Below, piece after piece: positions 20,305-30,443 of a stretch of DNA of 64,000 bases. The position numbers and the translations under genes are program-made. Positions within the stretch are counted from its first letter, which is position 1. The number at the start of each line of letters is the position of its first letter. The notes under the pieces were generated by a model that worked only from the letters and a program-made list of their open reading frames with translations, was not told where the DNA came from and searched no databases. The stretch lies in the NCBI GenBank assembly GCA_024509875.1, contig JAMPIV010016257.1:1-64000 (forward strand). The letters are read 5' to 3'. Origin of the DNA: Oreohelix idahoensis (lineage: Eukaryota > Mollusca > Gastropoda > Stylommatophora > Oreohelicidae).

Positions 20305-22884
20305 ATGCAACTCGCTTTTTTTTTTTCTATGGAGAGTACACCGTCAAATAAATCTCGTTCTGGTGCTCGCCCTGTGGAGCTCCACCAGGCAGGTGCAGTG
20401 CCGGGCTCTGAGCCTCGACAGAGCCCACCCTCAGCTACTGGAGGACCCTGTAGACCGTCTTGTGGAGTCAACAGACGGCGGAGGAGAACTACTGACCAAA
20501 ACAAAACAGAAAAAGAGAAACCCAGAGTGCCACTTGTCATGATGCACTGGAATGCAGAGGGAGTGAACAGCAAGCAGGCTGGATACAGCAAAAAGACAGA
20601 GCTGGAAAACATCTTGTATGAGAAGCAAGTCAGTGTTTGCTGTATCCAAGAGACTCACTTGAAAGCAGATCAAACCTTTAAAATAAGGGGATATCAATGC
20701 TTCAGATCCGACAGACAAGATAGACGAAAAGGAGGAGTACTTACTCTTGTAAGGAATAACATTCCTGCACACGAAAGGAAAACCTTCATGGATGGAGCAG
20801 AATATCAGCTGCTGCAGATAAAGGTAGACAAGATGGAAATAGAACTCCTGAACTATTACTGTCCGAACAACAAACCCCTGAGTCTCAGCTCTATACAGGT
20901 ACCAGCCACCAACTTTATAGCAGTTGGAGACTTTAATAGCCACTCCCAGAGCTGGGGCTATAACCATCTGGATCACAGAGGTGAAGAGGTTGAAACTTGG
21001 CAAGATGATCACTCCCTAATCCTAGTCAATAATGCCACAGATACTCCTACCTTCTACTCCAGAGGATGGCACACAACCTCAACACCAGATCTTGCCTTCT
21101 CCACACCAGATATAGCTGGATCTATTAGTAGAGAAGTAGGAGACCAACTAGGGGGAAGCGACCATCGCCCAATCTTTCTTACTGTCCAGAGTGCAACTCT
21201 CAGTACAGGCCCAGCCATTACAAGATGGAACTACAAAAAAGCCAACTGGGGTTTATTCAGGCATCAGGTGAACACGCTGCTGTCTACCCTCAAGGTACAG
21301 AACAGAGACATTAATGAAGTGGTAAAAGACTTCAACAGATGCATACTACAAGCTGCAAAAGAAACCATTCCCAAAGGATGCCGGCGTAACTACATACCAT
21401 ACTGGTCCAGCACACTCCAAGAACGTCAGGAAGCTATGGACAAGGCTAGAAAGGACGCAGAGTCTCAGCCTTCACTTGAAACTCACAACAAATGGAAAAA
21501 GGCTGTAGCAGAGTTTCAGAGAACAAAGCTAGAAGAAAAGCGGAAAAGCTGGAGAACTAAAACGGCATCGCTGAACCTTGAGAAAGACGGCAGGAAACTT
21601 TGGAGATTAGTCAAGTCTCTAAATGAAGAGCATTCCTCACCAAGGCAGACTATCACATTGGATGAAGGTGGCAAACTTTTCAGAGGAAAACAAGCTGCAG
21701 ACTTGTTTGCTAGAAGATACAGTTCAGAAAGCAACTTACCCATTAACATAGACCATCAGAGAGAGATAAGAAAAGAAATACTGGCAACCATGGGACAGAC
21801 AGATACTCCTGCCCCAATGAGGGAACCCATCACACTAGGAGAACTACAGAAGGCTATTTCCAAGCTTAAGTTTCAAAAGTCACCCGGCCCAGACAAAATC
21901 AGCAACGAAATGCTAGTAAATCTGAGCTCAGCAGCAAAGACAAAACTGCTTGAGATATTCAACCACAGCTGGTTGAAAGGAACGGTACCCCAAGTATGGA
22001 GAGAAGCCATCACAATACCCATACTAAAGAAAGGGAAATGTAAGACCGAGGCTGCAAGTTACCGGCCAATCAGTCTCACAAGCTGTGTTGGGAAGACTAT
22101 GGAGCGAATAGTCAACCACAGATTGAAATGGTATTTAGAGTCTGAGCAGATCCTGGTGCCGGAACAAGCTGGATTTAGAGAATGCTACAGTATAGAAGAC
22201 CAAGTTACTTACTTGTCTCAAGCAATAGAAGATGCCTTCCAGGAGAAGAAAAAGGTCCTAACGATCTGGGTCGACTTCAAGCAGGCCTTTGACAAGGTGT
22301 GGAAAGATGGCCTCATTGCAAAACTTAGGAGAAGTGGAATCCAAGGCAACATGATGAAATGGATCCAGTCATACTTGCATAACAGGAGAACTAGAGTCAC
22401 TCTTGACGGTCTGCAGAGCAGAAAAGTGTTGCTCCATCAGGGGGTACCTCAAGGAGGAGTAATTTCCCCAACACTCTTCCTTGTTTACATCAATGACCTG
22501 GTGAAAGATCTCCCTGCAGGAGTGAAAGCTGCCTTATATGCAGATGACCTAGTACTCTGGTGCGCTGATGAAAATGTCACCACAGCAAATTATAGAATGC
22601 AGCGGGCAGCAGACATGCTAGTGTCATGGGCAGAGAAATGGCTTATCACAATAAACACAGACAAAACCTCCACAACACTGTTCTCCCTCGCCCCCAAGGA
22701 CAAATCAGCTAACATACACCTAGGGACAACCGTGATCAAGGAAGAAAGCTACCCCACCTATCTTGGGGTGACATTTGACCAAAGGCTTACATGGAATAAG
22801 CATATTGAAAATGCAGAAGGAAAGGCCCGAAGACGACTAGGCATACTCAGAAAAATTAGCAGGTACCAACTGGGGAGCAAATGA
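20305..22884 (+). CDS. LINE-I polyprotein part 1: endonuclease and reverse transcriptase
   Basis: An APE-type endonuclease occupies about residues 75-290: CCIQETHLK (catalytic E), AVGDFNSHSQSWG (D and N) and GGSDHRPIF (terminal D-H). The linker is basic and predicted helical. The reverse transcriptase starts near residue 500 with SPGPDKIS, then ASYRPISLTS, block A WVDFKQAFDKV, block B HQGVPQGGVISPTLF and catalytic block C YADDLVLW; all key residues are intact. The frame ends early at 22884 because one extra base sits in the A run at 22851-22855. Downstream coding continues one frame over. The start ATG at 20305 follows an A/T-rich stretch; a second in-frame ATG at 20332 (MESTPSNKS) is equally plausible. 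Confidence 0.9.
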   Translation: MQLAFFFSMESTPSNKSRSGARPVELHQAGAVPGSEPRQSPPSATGGPCRPSCGVNRRRRRTTDQNKTEKEKPRVPLVMMHWNAEGVNSKQAGYSKKTELENILYEKQVSVCCIQETHLKADQTFKIRGYQCFRSDRQDRRKGGVLTLVRNNIPAHERKTFMDGAEYQLLQIKVDKMEIELLNYYCPNNKPLSLSSIQVPATNFIAVGDFNSHSQSWGYNHLDHRGEEVETWQDDHSLILVNNATDTPTFYSRGWHTTSTPDLAFSTPDIAGSISREVGDQLGGSDHRPIFLTVQSATLSTGPAITRWNYKKANWGLFRHQVNTLLSTLKVQNRDINEVVKDFNRCILQAAKETIPKGCRRNYIPYWSSTLQERQEAMDKARKDAESQPSLETHNKWKKAVAEFQRTKLEEKRKSWRTKTASLNLEKDGRKLWRLVKSLNEEHSSPRQTITLDEGGKLFRGKQAADLFARRYSSESNLPINIDHQREIRKEILATMGQTDTPAPMREPITLGELQKAISKLKFQKSPGPDKISNEMLVNLSSAAKTKLLEIFNHSWLKGTVPQVWREAITIPILKKGKCKTEAASYRPISLTSCVGKTMERIVNHRLKWYLESEQILVPEQAGFRECYSIEDQVTYLSQAIEDAFQEKKKVLTIWVDFKQAFDKVWKDGLIAKLRRSGIQGNMMKWIQSYLHNRRTRVTLDGLQSRKVLLHQGVPQGGVISPTLFLVYINDLVKDLPAGVKAALYADDLVLWCADENVTTANYRMQRAADMLVSWAEKWLITINTDKTSTTLFSLAPKDKSANIHLGTTVIKEESYPTYLGVTFDQRLTWNKHIENAEGKARRRLGILRKISRYQLGSK

Positions 22885-23389
22885 ACGAAATCTAAAGAAG
22901 ATTTATAATGGAGTAATAAGACCACACTTAGAGTTTAGCTCAGCAGCATGGTCATCAGCTGCTAACTCACATCTGCAGTCTTTGGACAAGGTGCAAAATC
23001 AAGCTCTCAGGCTCATTACAGGAGCCATGAAAACTACACCAATAACAGAGATGCAGAAGGTTGCTGGATTACAGACATTGTCCCATAGAAGAGACACAAA
23101 AACCATGATCCAGATGGAAAAGTACAACAGTATGCCAATGCACCCAATGAAGGCAAGACTAGACGATCTGGCATTGGGACGTCTAAAGCGTAGCAGCTTT
23201 GTGCATCGGGGGAAAAGACTTATAAGACAGCATCAAGAAGACCTATCCATGAAGACAACACCACTGAAGCCCACCCTATACCCTGTACCATGGGAGCAGA
23301 CCAGCAGTGCCCTCCAAATTAATACAACAGTCAGTGGTCTCACAAGTGGATGTGAGTATAATGATCTGAAAAACGAACTGCTACATTGA
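22856..23389 (+). pseudogene. LINE-I polyprotein part 2: RT thumb and linker, shifted frame
   Basis: Open from about 22856 without its own start codon. It contains the conserved post-RT segment GVIRPHLEFSSAAW and VQNQALRLITGAMKTTP, typical of I/Jockey-group LINEs. It ends at TGA 23387-23389, where one base appears to be missing from a T run, and RNase H continues in another frame. Confidence 0.85.
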
Positions 23390-23808
23390 GTATGATCCAA
23401 GAAAGCTATCCCGATCAATCATGGATACATGCCTATACAGATGGATCAGCAACTAATGCTGTTAGGAATGGAGGTGCTGGTATCTTTATCTCATATCCTG
23501 ACAACCACTATGAGACTAGGCACATTCCCACTGGTAAATTCTGTTCCAACTATACAGCTGAGGTTCAAGCTCTAGAGCAAGCTGCAAATATGATTTATAA
23601 CACCAACTCTGACTGCCACCAGGTAGTCATCCTCACAGATGCACTGTCTGTCCTGCATGCTCTCAAGGGTGGTAAACTCCCGCATCTGAGAAATGAACTA
23701 AACAAGGTAGCTGCCAAAAAGAGAACCATACTTCAGGGGGTACCATCTCATTGTGGTGTACCCGGAAATGAAAAGGCAGATAAACTTGCAAAAAAGGGAA
23801 GAATGTGA
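23390..23808 (+). pseudogene. LINE-I polyprotein part 3: RNase H domain
   Basis: RNase H signature residues are all visible: D in HAYTDGSA, E in AEVQALEQA, D in ILTDALSVLHAL, and the C-terminal VPSHCGVPGNEKAD with H, N, E and D. The frame ends at 23808 just after KLAKKG, in an A run that seems one base too long. The domain itself looks catalytically complete. Confidence 0.88.
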
Positions 23809-24181
23809 ACAAGAAGATAATGAAGTCACATACTTTGAGAAAAAGAGAGCTATCCAGACTATCAGAAGAGAACAGAACCAACCCAAAGACGACTATCACA
23901 CTCTCGACCGGCAGGGACAGACAACTATTTTTCGACTCAGGACAGGGCATAACAAACTGAATAAACACATGCACAAGCTACGATTGTCTGCTTCACCACT
24001 GTGCACATGTGGATTAAACGAACAAACTGCTGAGCATGTTCTACAGGACTGTCCTCTGTATGACCAGTTAAGAAAGATATACTGGCCCAATGACTCAACA
24101 CTAAACTCAAAGCTATATGGAGTTAAAGAGGAACTTCAAACAACAGTCGAATTCATCATGAGAACTCGTCTGACGGTGTAA
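23780..24181 (+). pseudogene. LINE-I polyprotein part 4: C-terminal zinc knuckle
   Basis: This shifted frame continues from RNase H. It contains RLRTGHNKLNKHMHKL and a C-X1-C-X8-H-X4-C knuckle (CTCGLNEQTAEHVLQDC), followed by CPLY. This arrangement after RNase H is common in I/Jockey/R1-related LINEs. The stop at 24179-24181 is followed by a 33 bp 3' UTR and the AAG tail. Confidence 0.88.
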
Positions 24182-24226
24182 TCATCAAAGATGCGATCGC
24201 AAGAAGAAGAAGAAGTCACATTGGAT

Positions 24227-25600
24227 TCCTTAGCTGATAGAGAGAGCAATGCAGGAGCTGATGCACCTGTAAGATTACCTGAAATACCAGATGTGATGAT
24301 GGAAAAGATTAAAGCTGAAACTCTCAAAGACAGTGTGCTCCAGAGGTTGAAATCGACCATTTTGGATGGGTGGCCTAAAAGAAAGTCTGATGTACCAGCT
24401 GAGCTTATGCCTTATTTTGACATTCGTGACACTCTGACAACAGAACAAGGCATAATACTCAAAGGAGAGCGTATTCTTATCCCAAAAGCACTGAGGCCTG
24501 AAATCAAGCAGAAGCTATACGCTGCTCATCTTGCATTTGACAGCATGATGCGCCGGGCCAGAAGTTGCCTGATTTGGATCGGCATGACAGCTGAGATTCG
24601 ACAGATAGCTGACAGTTGTCCAGAATGTCAAGAAACGAAGGCAAGGAATACTAAAGAACCTTTAAACCAACACTCAAGAGGTTTATCACCCTGGGAGAAA
24701 GTTGGCACTGACATCTTTATTATAGAAGGCCGATATTATTTAGTTCTGATTGACTATTTTTCCAACTTCATTGAAGTAGACTTTCTACCTACAATGACAG
24801 CACAGTTAGTCATCAGGAAATTGAAGTCTCATTTTGCTCGTTATGGTGTTCCCAAAGTTATTGTATCTGACCAAAGTACTCAGTTTACATCTGCACAGTT
24901 CAGATCATTTACTGCTAGATGGGGAATACTTCATGTCAAATCAGCACCAGGTCACCATAAAGCCAATGGATTAGCTGAATCTGCTGTGAAACTCATTAAG
25001 GGAATGATGAGTAAGACTGTTCAAAACAACACAGATGCATATGAGGCACTACTTGAACTTCGTAATACGCCAAGACAAGGGTTTGATCAAAGTCCGGCAG
25101 AAATACTGTTCAACAGGAAACTGCGTACACTGATACCTTCTGCAGTGAAATCCGTTGCATCTCACAGTAGAGTTATTGAAAGTAGAGGCAAGAGAGACAG
25201 ATCAGTGAAGACGTATTATGATAAAACTGCTCATGATCTGCCCAAGTTGTCTCACCAGCCAATCTACTATCAAGACCCTGAACAACCAAACTGGCAACCT
25301 GGAAGGATCGATAAGAGGCTCTCTGAAAGACCTAAAACAACACCTTTCACACCTGATCCCGAGGACCTGGAAATTGATGTCTCCTCTCCAGCTCTACCCG
25401 AGCAACAGATTGTTTTGCCAGACATGGAAAACACTAGTGAAGTGAACATTTCCAATCCTCCAGAAGTTGATCCTTCAACTCCAACTACTTCTAGTCCTGG
25501 GAAAGCTGGCAAAGAACATTCTCTCCTACCATTTTGTCCTAAGAGACCTCAAAGAGATCGCAAGAAACCCTCTTGGATGAATGACTTTGTTCACTCATAA
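24227..25600 (+). CDS. gypsy pol, integrase half (after the nested LINE)
   Basis: This continues the same pol frame after the LINE and second target-site copy. An N-terminal zinc-binding region lies near 24500-24650: C-P-E-C is intact, but the first histidine position reads Tyr (KLYAAHLAF). The catalytic core has D in VGTDIFII, D in VSDQSTQFTS, and E in GLAESAVK, giving the D,D-35-E pattern; spacing between the last two fits by eye. The C-terminal part contains an RKLRTLIPS segment and a proline/serine-rich tail ending at TAA 25598-25600, just before the polypurine tract. No chromodomain was recognised. The frame is uninterrupted, consistent with a recent element. With the LINE present this half lacks its own start. 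Confidence 0.9.
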   Translation, partial: SLADRESNAGADAPVRLPEIPDVMMEKIKAETLKDSVLQRLKSTILDGWPKRKSDVPAELMPYFDIRDTLTTEQGIILKGERILIPKALRPEIKQKLYAAHLAFDSMMRRARSCLIWIGMTAEIRQIADSCPECQETKARNTKEPLNQHSRGLSPWEKVGTDIFIIEGRYYLVLIDYFSNFIEVDFLPTMTAQLVIRKLKSHFARYGVPKVIVSDQSTQFTSAQFRSFTARWGILHVKSAPGHHKANGLAESAVKLIKGMMSKTVQNNTDAYEALLELRNTPRQGFDQSPAEILFNRKLRTLIPSAVKSVASHSRVIESRGKRDRSVKTYYDKTAHDLPKLSHQPIYYQDPEQPNWQPGRIDKRLSERPKTTPFTPDPEDLEIDVSSPALPEQQIVLPDMENTSEVNISNPPEVDPSTPTTSSPGKAGKEHSLLPFCPKRPQRDRKKPSWMNDFVHS

Positions 25601-25611
25601 AGAAGGGGGGA
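25599..25611 (+). promoter_or_regulatory. Polypurine tract
   Basis: AAAGAAGGGGGGA lies directly before the 3' LTR, the expected plus-strand primer position. It overlaps the last bases of the integrase stop codon. Confidence 0.9.
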
Positions 25612-25845
25612 TGTTGATGTATCTATATCTTGTCTCGATGTTTATCTTGTTTCTTACTAGAGTTACTTGCCCTTAGGCTAACTCTTCTACTTCCTCCTAC
25701 TTCTAAGATGGCGAATTAAACATGTCGAGTTTGTATCCTGTGTTCAGGCTTCGTGATTAAACTTCATAACGTGAGAATGTATGACAGCCAGCCACGTCTC
25801 ATTATATCTTACAATATTTACTACACACAACAGTAAATATCAACA
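25612..25845 (+). repeat. 3' LTR of the gypsy element
   Basis: 234 bp, TGTTGAT...ATCAACA, about 98.7% identical to the 5' LTR. It is followed by the target duplication AATAT. Confidence 0.95.
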
Positions 25846-26424
25846 AATATGCTGTTTATAATCAGGGACCCGAAACGGGAGCAAAGAATAGTAGCATTGT
25901 ACCCTACCAGGCATGTCGTAAAAACCGACCAAGAAGTGTTTGGTACAAGGCTGGTTACCCGTAAAAAAAATGTTTTAACACAAAAACGTCAATAAACACT
26001 GTGGATAAGTCAATTATAGAATATAAATCAACTCAGCCACCCAAGACAGAAGAAGGTCCCCTGGAAAAAAGGCGCATGAAGCAACTCAGAAAGCCGAAAG
26101 GAGTCTGGGTTGCCGACTAACCTTTTTTCGTCTAGGAAAATCTCCAGAATGAGCACCTAGAATTTTCGTACTCTACATGAACAAGGGAAAACTGCACACG
26201 TAGCAGCAGAAATATGGAATTACAGGATTGATATCCTGGGTCTCTGCGAGACAAGGTGGAAGGGCATAGAGAGGAAGAAAATGATCACAGGAGAAATGGT
26301 GTTGTCCTCGGGACATGAGAAGGAAGATGCCCACCACAGTGTAGAGATGGCTCTAATGCTATATAGGGAAGCACAGAAAGCACGTATATAATGGGAAGCA
26401 ATGTGACCTTGAATTATAACAGCA

Positions 26425-26841
26425 ATGTTTAAAACAGCTAAAAAGAAAATAAATATAAACACCCTGCAGTGTTATGTACCAACCAATGATGAAGAAAAAT
26501 ATGCGAAAGAAGAATTTTACACCAGACTACAAAATGTCTTGGCTAAAAAGAAAAGAAAGGACATCACAATTTTGATGAGGAACCTAAACGCAAAAATAGG
26601 AACAGACAACACCGGCTTTGAAGAAATCATGGGAAAACATGGATTAGGTACGATGATTGCAAATGAGGAACTATTACCAAACTTCTGTACTTCAAATCAA
26701 CTAGCTATAGGAGGAAGCATATTTCCACATAAAAGAATACATAAAGCATCATGTATATCACAAGACCACAGAACCGAGAATCAGATTGATCACATTTGCA
26801 TAAATAAGAAACTTATCATTAAATCACGTAAAGGTATATAG
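26425..26841 (+). pseudogene. RTE-1 endonuclease fragment
   Basis: Best preserved part of the endonuclease of the 26-29 kb copy. The usual GDFNAK-type motif reads MRNLNAKIG, so the catalytic aspartate is lost, and the terminal motif reads NQIDHICIN. No intact neighbour frame joins it. Confidence 0.75.
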
Positions 26842-27431
26842 AGGAGCAGATGTGGTAACATATCACCATCTTCTGTTAGCCAAAATACAATTAAAACTCA
26901 AGAAATTTACAACAGTACATAGCTATAGACATCAGTATAATGTGAGATATCTAAGAAATCAGGAAATAAGAGAAACATTTTCAGTCACAGTATTCAATAA
27001 ATACCAAGTACACTGTACTCCAACAGCTGGAAGATGAAGCAGATACGGAAGACCACTGACAACAAGTAAAAAAATTAATGGAACGAGACATGTGGAGAAG
27101 TACTGAGAAAAAGAGAACATCGGCACAAAGCATGGATAACAACAGAAACCATAAACAAGATAGAAGACAGGAAAAACACGAAAGCAGATTTAATCAAAAG
27201 CAAAACCAGAAGCTCCAACACTAAGGCAAATGAAGTGTACATAGAAGCAAACAAAGAAGTAAGAAGAAACATCAAATGCGACAAGAGGAAGTATATTGAA
27301 GAGCTGGCAAGGGAAGCAGAAGAAGCTGCAGCCAAAGGAAATATGAGGGACCTGTACAACAACACAAAGAAGCTAAGCAAGCAAATTGCCTCATCAAAAA
27401 TAAGGATGGAAAATTGCTTAGTAATACACAA

Positions 27432-27770
27432 GAACAAATGAAAAGATGGATAGAACATTTTGAAGAACTTCTCAATAGACCAGCTCCAACAAATCCCCCA
27501 CACATTCAGCCAGCAGAAGATGAGCTATACATCAACTGTGGACGACCAAGTAGAGAAGAAATGAAGAAAGCCATAAAACTTCTGAAAGATGGAAAAGCAA
27601 CTGGACCAGATGGTATTCCAGCAGAGGCCATCAAAACAGATATTGATACCTCTACAGAGATATTATACAAACTACTTGGTAAAGCCTGGGAGAGAGAAGA
27701 AATACCAGCAGAATGGAAGGAAGGTTATCTGGTCAAGTTGCATAAGAAGGGAAATTTTCACACATTATAG
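27432..27770 (+). pseudogene. RTE-1 linker and first RT blocks
   Basis: Encodes KRWIEHFEELLNRPAP, then EEMKKAIKLLKDGKATGPDG, and EIPAEWKEGYLVKLHKKG, the standard pre-RT and RT block 1-2 region of RTE elements. It is cut by a frameshift at about 27765. Confidence 0.8.
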
Positions 27771-27931
27771 AGGAATAATGTTACTATCAGTGCCAGAAAA
27801 AGTGTCAAAGAGAATCGTCACAGAGAGATTTAAAAGAGTTCATAGACATGCAACTGAGAGATGAACAAGCAGGTTTTCGACAAAACAGATCTTGTAAAGA
27901 CCAGATAGCCACATTGAGAATAATAGATGAA

Positions 27932-28544
27932 CATAGCCTGGAATAGAATTCATCACTATATACTGGATTTGTGGACTATGAAAAGACATTTGACAGTGTA
28001 GACAGAGAATTACTTTGGAAATTGATAAGGCATTATGGAGTTCCCATGAAGATCATTAACTTAATAAGGAAGACCTATGAAGACATGAGATGCAGAGTTC
28101 TTCATGAAGGTCAACTGAACCGTTTAGGATTAGAACGGGAGTGAGACAGGGATGCCTCTTGTCTCTATTTATTTTCTTACTAGCAATAGCTTGAATTATG
28201 AAAACATCGACATCACATTACAAAAATGGAATTCATAAAACATAGCCTGGAATAGAATTCATCACTATATACTGGATTTGTGGACTATGAAAAGACATTT
28301 GACAGTGTAGACAGAGAATTACTTTGGAAATTGATGAGGCATTATGGAGTTCCCATGAAGATCATTAACTTAATAAGGAAGACCTATGAAGACATGAGAT
28401 GCAGAGTTCTTCATGAAGGTCAACTGAACCGTTTAGGATTAGAACGGGAGTGAGACAGGGATGCCTCTTGTCTCTATTTATTTTCTTACTAGCAATAGCT
28501 TGAATTATGAAAACATCGACATCACATTACAAAAATAGAATTCA
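27932..28544 (+). repeat. 309 bp direct tandem duplication inside the RTE-1 RT
   Basis: Two adjacent copies start at 27932 and 28241 with the same catagcctggaatagaattc. They cover RT block A through the start of block B and differ at only a few bases (for example gataagg against gatgagg). The duplication is much younger than the decay of the surrounding LINE, or reflects an assembly duplication. Confidence 0.9.
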
Positions 28545-29170
28545 GTGGAGTCTGACTAAACAGCTTGATAATCTGGATTTTGCAGATGACTTGGCTGTTC
28601 TGTCTCATAACCATAATCAGATGCAAGACACGATGAAAATATTCGATGAGAGGTCACAACAAATGGGTCTGAAAATGCATTGGGAAAAAGACAAAGATAA
28701 TGAGAATAATTGCAATAAATGATAAATCGGTTGAACTTGAAGAAACACCACTAAAAAAGGTAGAATCATACATATGTCTTGGCAGAAATATAAACAAAGT
28801 TGGAAGGACAGACAATGATATCAAAATAAGAATACAAAAAAGCAAGAGGGGAAACATACTGAAATCAAGAGGAATTAAGTCCAAAACGAAAATAATAATC
28901 TTCAACTCAAATGTCAAGTCAGTCCTATTGTATGGCTGTGAAACATGGAGAACAACAAAAGCAACAAGAAGAAAGTTACAGACTTTCATAAATGGATGCT
29001 TGCGTAGAACAGAAGGATTGAAATGGTCACTAATCTGGAACTGATGACAAGAAGGAGACAAGTACCAGTGGGACAAGACGCTGGCGATGGATAGGCCACA
29101 CACTGCGGAAACCTGTTGACAGCATTACCAGGCAGTCCTTGTCCTGTAATGTCCGTAGATAGGCCACACA

Positions 29171-29750
29171 CTGAGGAAACCTGTTGTTGACCTGGCTAAT
29201 AAATAATCGAGGCTTCTGTTTCTTGATAACCAACAGTTTTATTCTTGGTACCGTTTTTTCAAAGAGATGCATGAATATCATGTTCTGCCTCCAATTTGTT
29301 TCTTGCTTAGCAATTGATTGAGACCAAGACTCGCCATTCTCTCTCAAATCCGAAATTTTTCCCCCTCACATACTGTATTTGGAATATTTCAATAGGATAA
29401 TATAATTATTTGTCAACTATTTCCCTTACCCCTTAACACGTTCTCGTTCCCCCTCCTGGTACCCACACACCAGGCTGGCAACCCCTGGCCAAGTGGACGT
29501 TAACAGCAACACAAACTATCTCCTTGTTACGAGCAGAAGGGGTGGGGTATGTCGTGTTACTAGGACAAGTTATTTCATTATTTGTTACGGGACACATTCG
29601 TGCAGGAAAGAGAAGACAAGTTCGTTGAGTGAACACTGACGCATACACACCAAACAGTAGACACATGAAGTATCACACCAAACAGTAGACACATGAAGTA
29701 TCACACCAAACAGTAGACACATGAAGTATAATAGCTATGTTGATATAATT
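29171..29750. other. Mostly unrecognised; small 29 bp triplication
   Basis: Only a three-unit 29 bp repeat (about 29648-29726, core agtagacacatgaagtat) is visible. The rest shows no coding or element signature. Confidence 0.6.
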
Positions 29751-29751
29751 A

Positions 29752-30012
29752 ACGGGTTGGCTAAGCGGATGTAGCGCTTGCCTCTCGAGGCAAAGTTACT
29801 TATTTCCGGGGTCGAAACCTAGGAGCGTTACACTGCAGTCTACCCAGCTATAAATGGGTTACTTCACTACTCTGATTTAGGGACGCAAAGGCAGCGAGGA
29901 AAGAAACTGGTCACCCCACCTCATAAAGATGGATCTAGTATTATGGAGTCTCTAACACTTAACTCATCTACGGCAATATCTGTTATGGGACTACCTTGAC
30001 CTTTTTATTTCA
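29752..30012 (+). repeat. SINE-A copy
   Basis: tRNA-like head ggttggctaagcggatgtag with B box gggtcgaaacc, linker cactgcagtctacccagct, body with aggcagcgaggaaagaaactgg, and end cggcaatatctgttatggg plus actacctt. It abuts a C-family element. Confidence 0.85.
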
Positions 30013-30018
30013 AGGTTG

Positions 30019-30299
30019 CCTCGCCCAGTTCCCGGGGGTCTCTTGTCTCGTCCAGTTCCCGGAGGTCTCTTGCCTCGTCCAGTTCCCGGAGGTCTCTTGC
30101 CTCGCCCAGTTCCCGGAGGTCTCTTGCCTCGCCCAGTTCCCGGAGGTCTCTTGCCTCGCCCAGTTCCCGGAGGTCTCTTGCCTCGCCCAGTTCCCGGAGG
30201 TCTCTTGCCTCGCCCAGTTCCCGGAGGTCTCTTGCCTCGCCCAGTTCCCGGAGGTCTCTTGCCTCGCCCAGTTCGCGGAGGTCTCTTGCCTCGCCCAGT
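30019..30299 (+). repeat. 27 bp minisatellite, about 10.4 units
   Basis: Units repeat cctcgcccagttcccggagg plus tctcttg every 27 bases with very few changes. The unit is nine codons and lacks stops in several frames on both strands, giving 9-residue peptide repeats such as PVPGGLLPR and RPPGTGRGK. These open frames are a by-product of unit length, not a repeat protein. Confidence 0.95.
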
Positions 30300-30443
30300 G
30301 GTCTCGAGACAAAGAAAGAATAGGTCTACTGCCCCATCAGGCATGTCGTACAAGGCAACTAATGAGGTTGTGCATAAAGCTGGCAATATCATCATGTCAA
30401 ACTAACTGCCACAGAAACCATCACTGAAAGAGCAACTGAATTA

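Larger units (their letters stand above)
19265..24214 (+). mobile_element. LINE-I: full-length non-LTR retrotransposon nested in gypsy pol
   Basis: The insertion is defined to the base by the 12 bp duplication GTCACATTGGAT at 19253-19264 and 24215-24226. The LINE is 4,950 bp: a roughly 1,040 bp leader, then a single polyprotein with endonuclease, reverse transcriptase, RNase H and a C-terminal zinc knuckle, and an (AAG)n tail. An RNase H domain after RT places it with the I/Ingi/Nimb-like group; the exact clade is not resolved. No separate ORF1 (nucleic-acid-binding Gag) is visible upstream of the polyprotein. The reading frame is broken three times, each in or beside a homopolymer. Confidence 0.93.
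16320..25845 (+). mobile_element. Ty3/gypsy LTR retrotransposon, split by a nested LINE
   Basis: The element has LTRs at both ends (235 and 234 bp), a 5 bp target duplication AATAT (16315-16319 and 25846-25850), a tRNA-type primer site, a gag-protease frame, an RT-RNase H-integrase frame and a polypurine tract. Domain order RT, RNase H, integrase is that of Ty3/gypsy (Metaviridae). No envelope-like frame is present between integrase and the 3' LTR. A LINE of 4,950 bp sits in pol. Inserted bases plus one target duplication total 4,962, a multiple of three, so the two pol halves are in the same frame. The LTRs differ at only about three positions, which implies a recent insertion. Damage seen: the gag/pol frame break at 18119-18129 and the LINE. 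Confidence 0.95.
26040..29170 (+). mobile_element. RTE-1 LINE, near full-length but heavily decayed
   Basis: The domain order of an RTE-type element can be followed through many stops and shifts. An endonuclease start near 26155 has ILGLCETRW-like coding at 26246-26265. The frame 26425-26841 has LNAKIGTDNTGFEEIMGKHG and ends near NQIDHICI. The linker is KRWIEHFEELLNRP (27432-27475). RT blocks are GKATGPDGIPAEAI (27592), VDYEKTFDSVDRELLW (27970 and again 28280) and LDFADDLAVLSHN (28575). The C-terminus VKSVLLYGCETWRTTK is near 28912. The 3' end is lost after about 29170. The same family gives many fragments elsewhere and is the source of two minisatellites in this window. Confidence 0.85.

Noticed and set aside
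25612..25845. An envelope gene between integrase and the 3' LTR
   Set aside because: The integrase stop codon, polypurine tract and LTR are contiguous, so there is no room for one.
29991..30427. Four long open frames on both strands with 9-residue repeats
   Set aside because: A 27 bp unit is nine codons and stays open in several frames; there is no support for a repeat protein.
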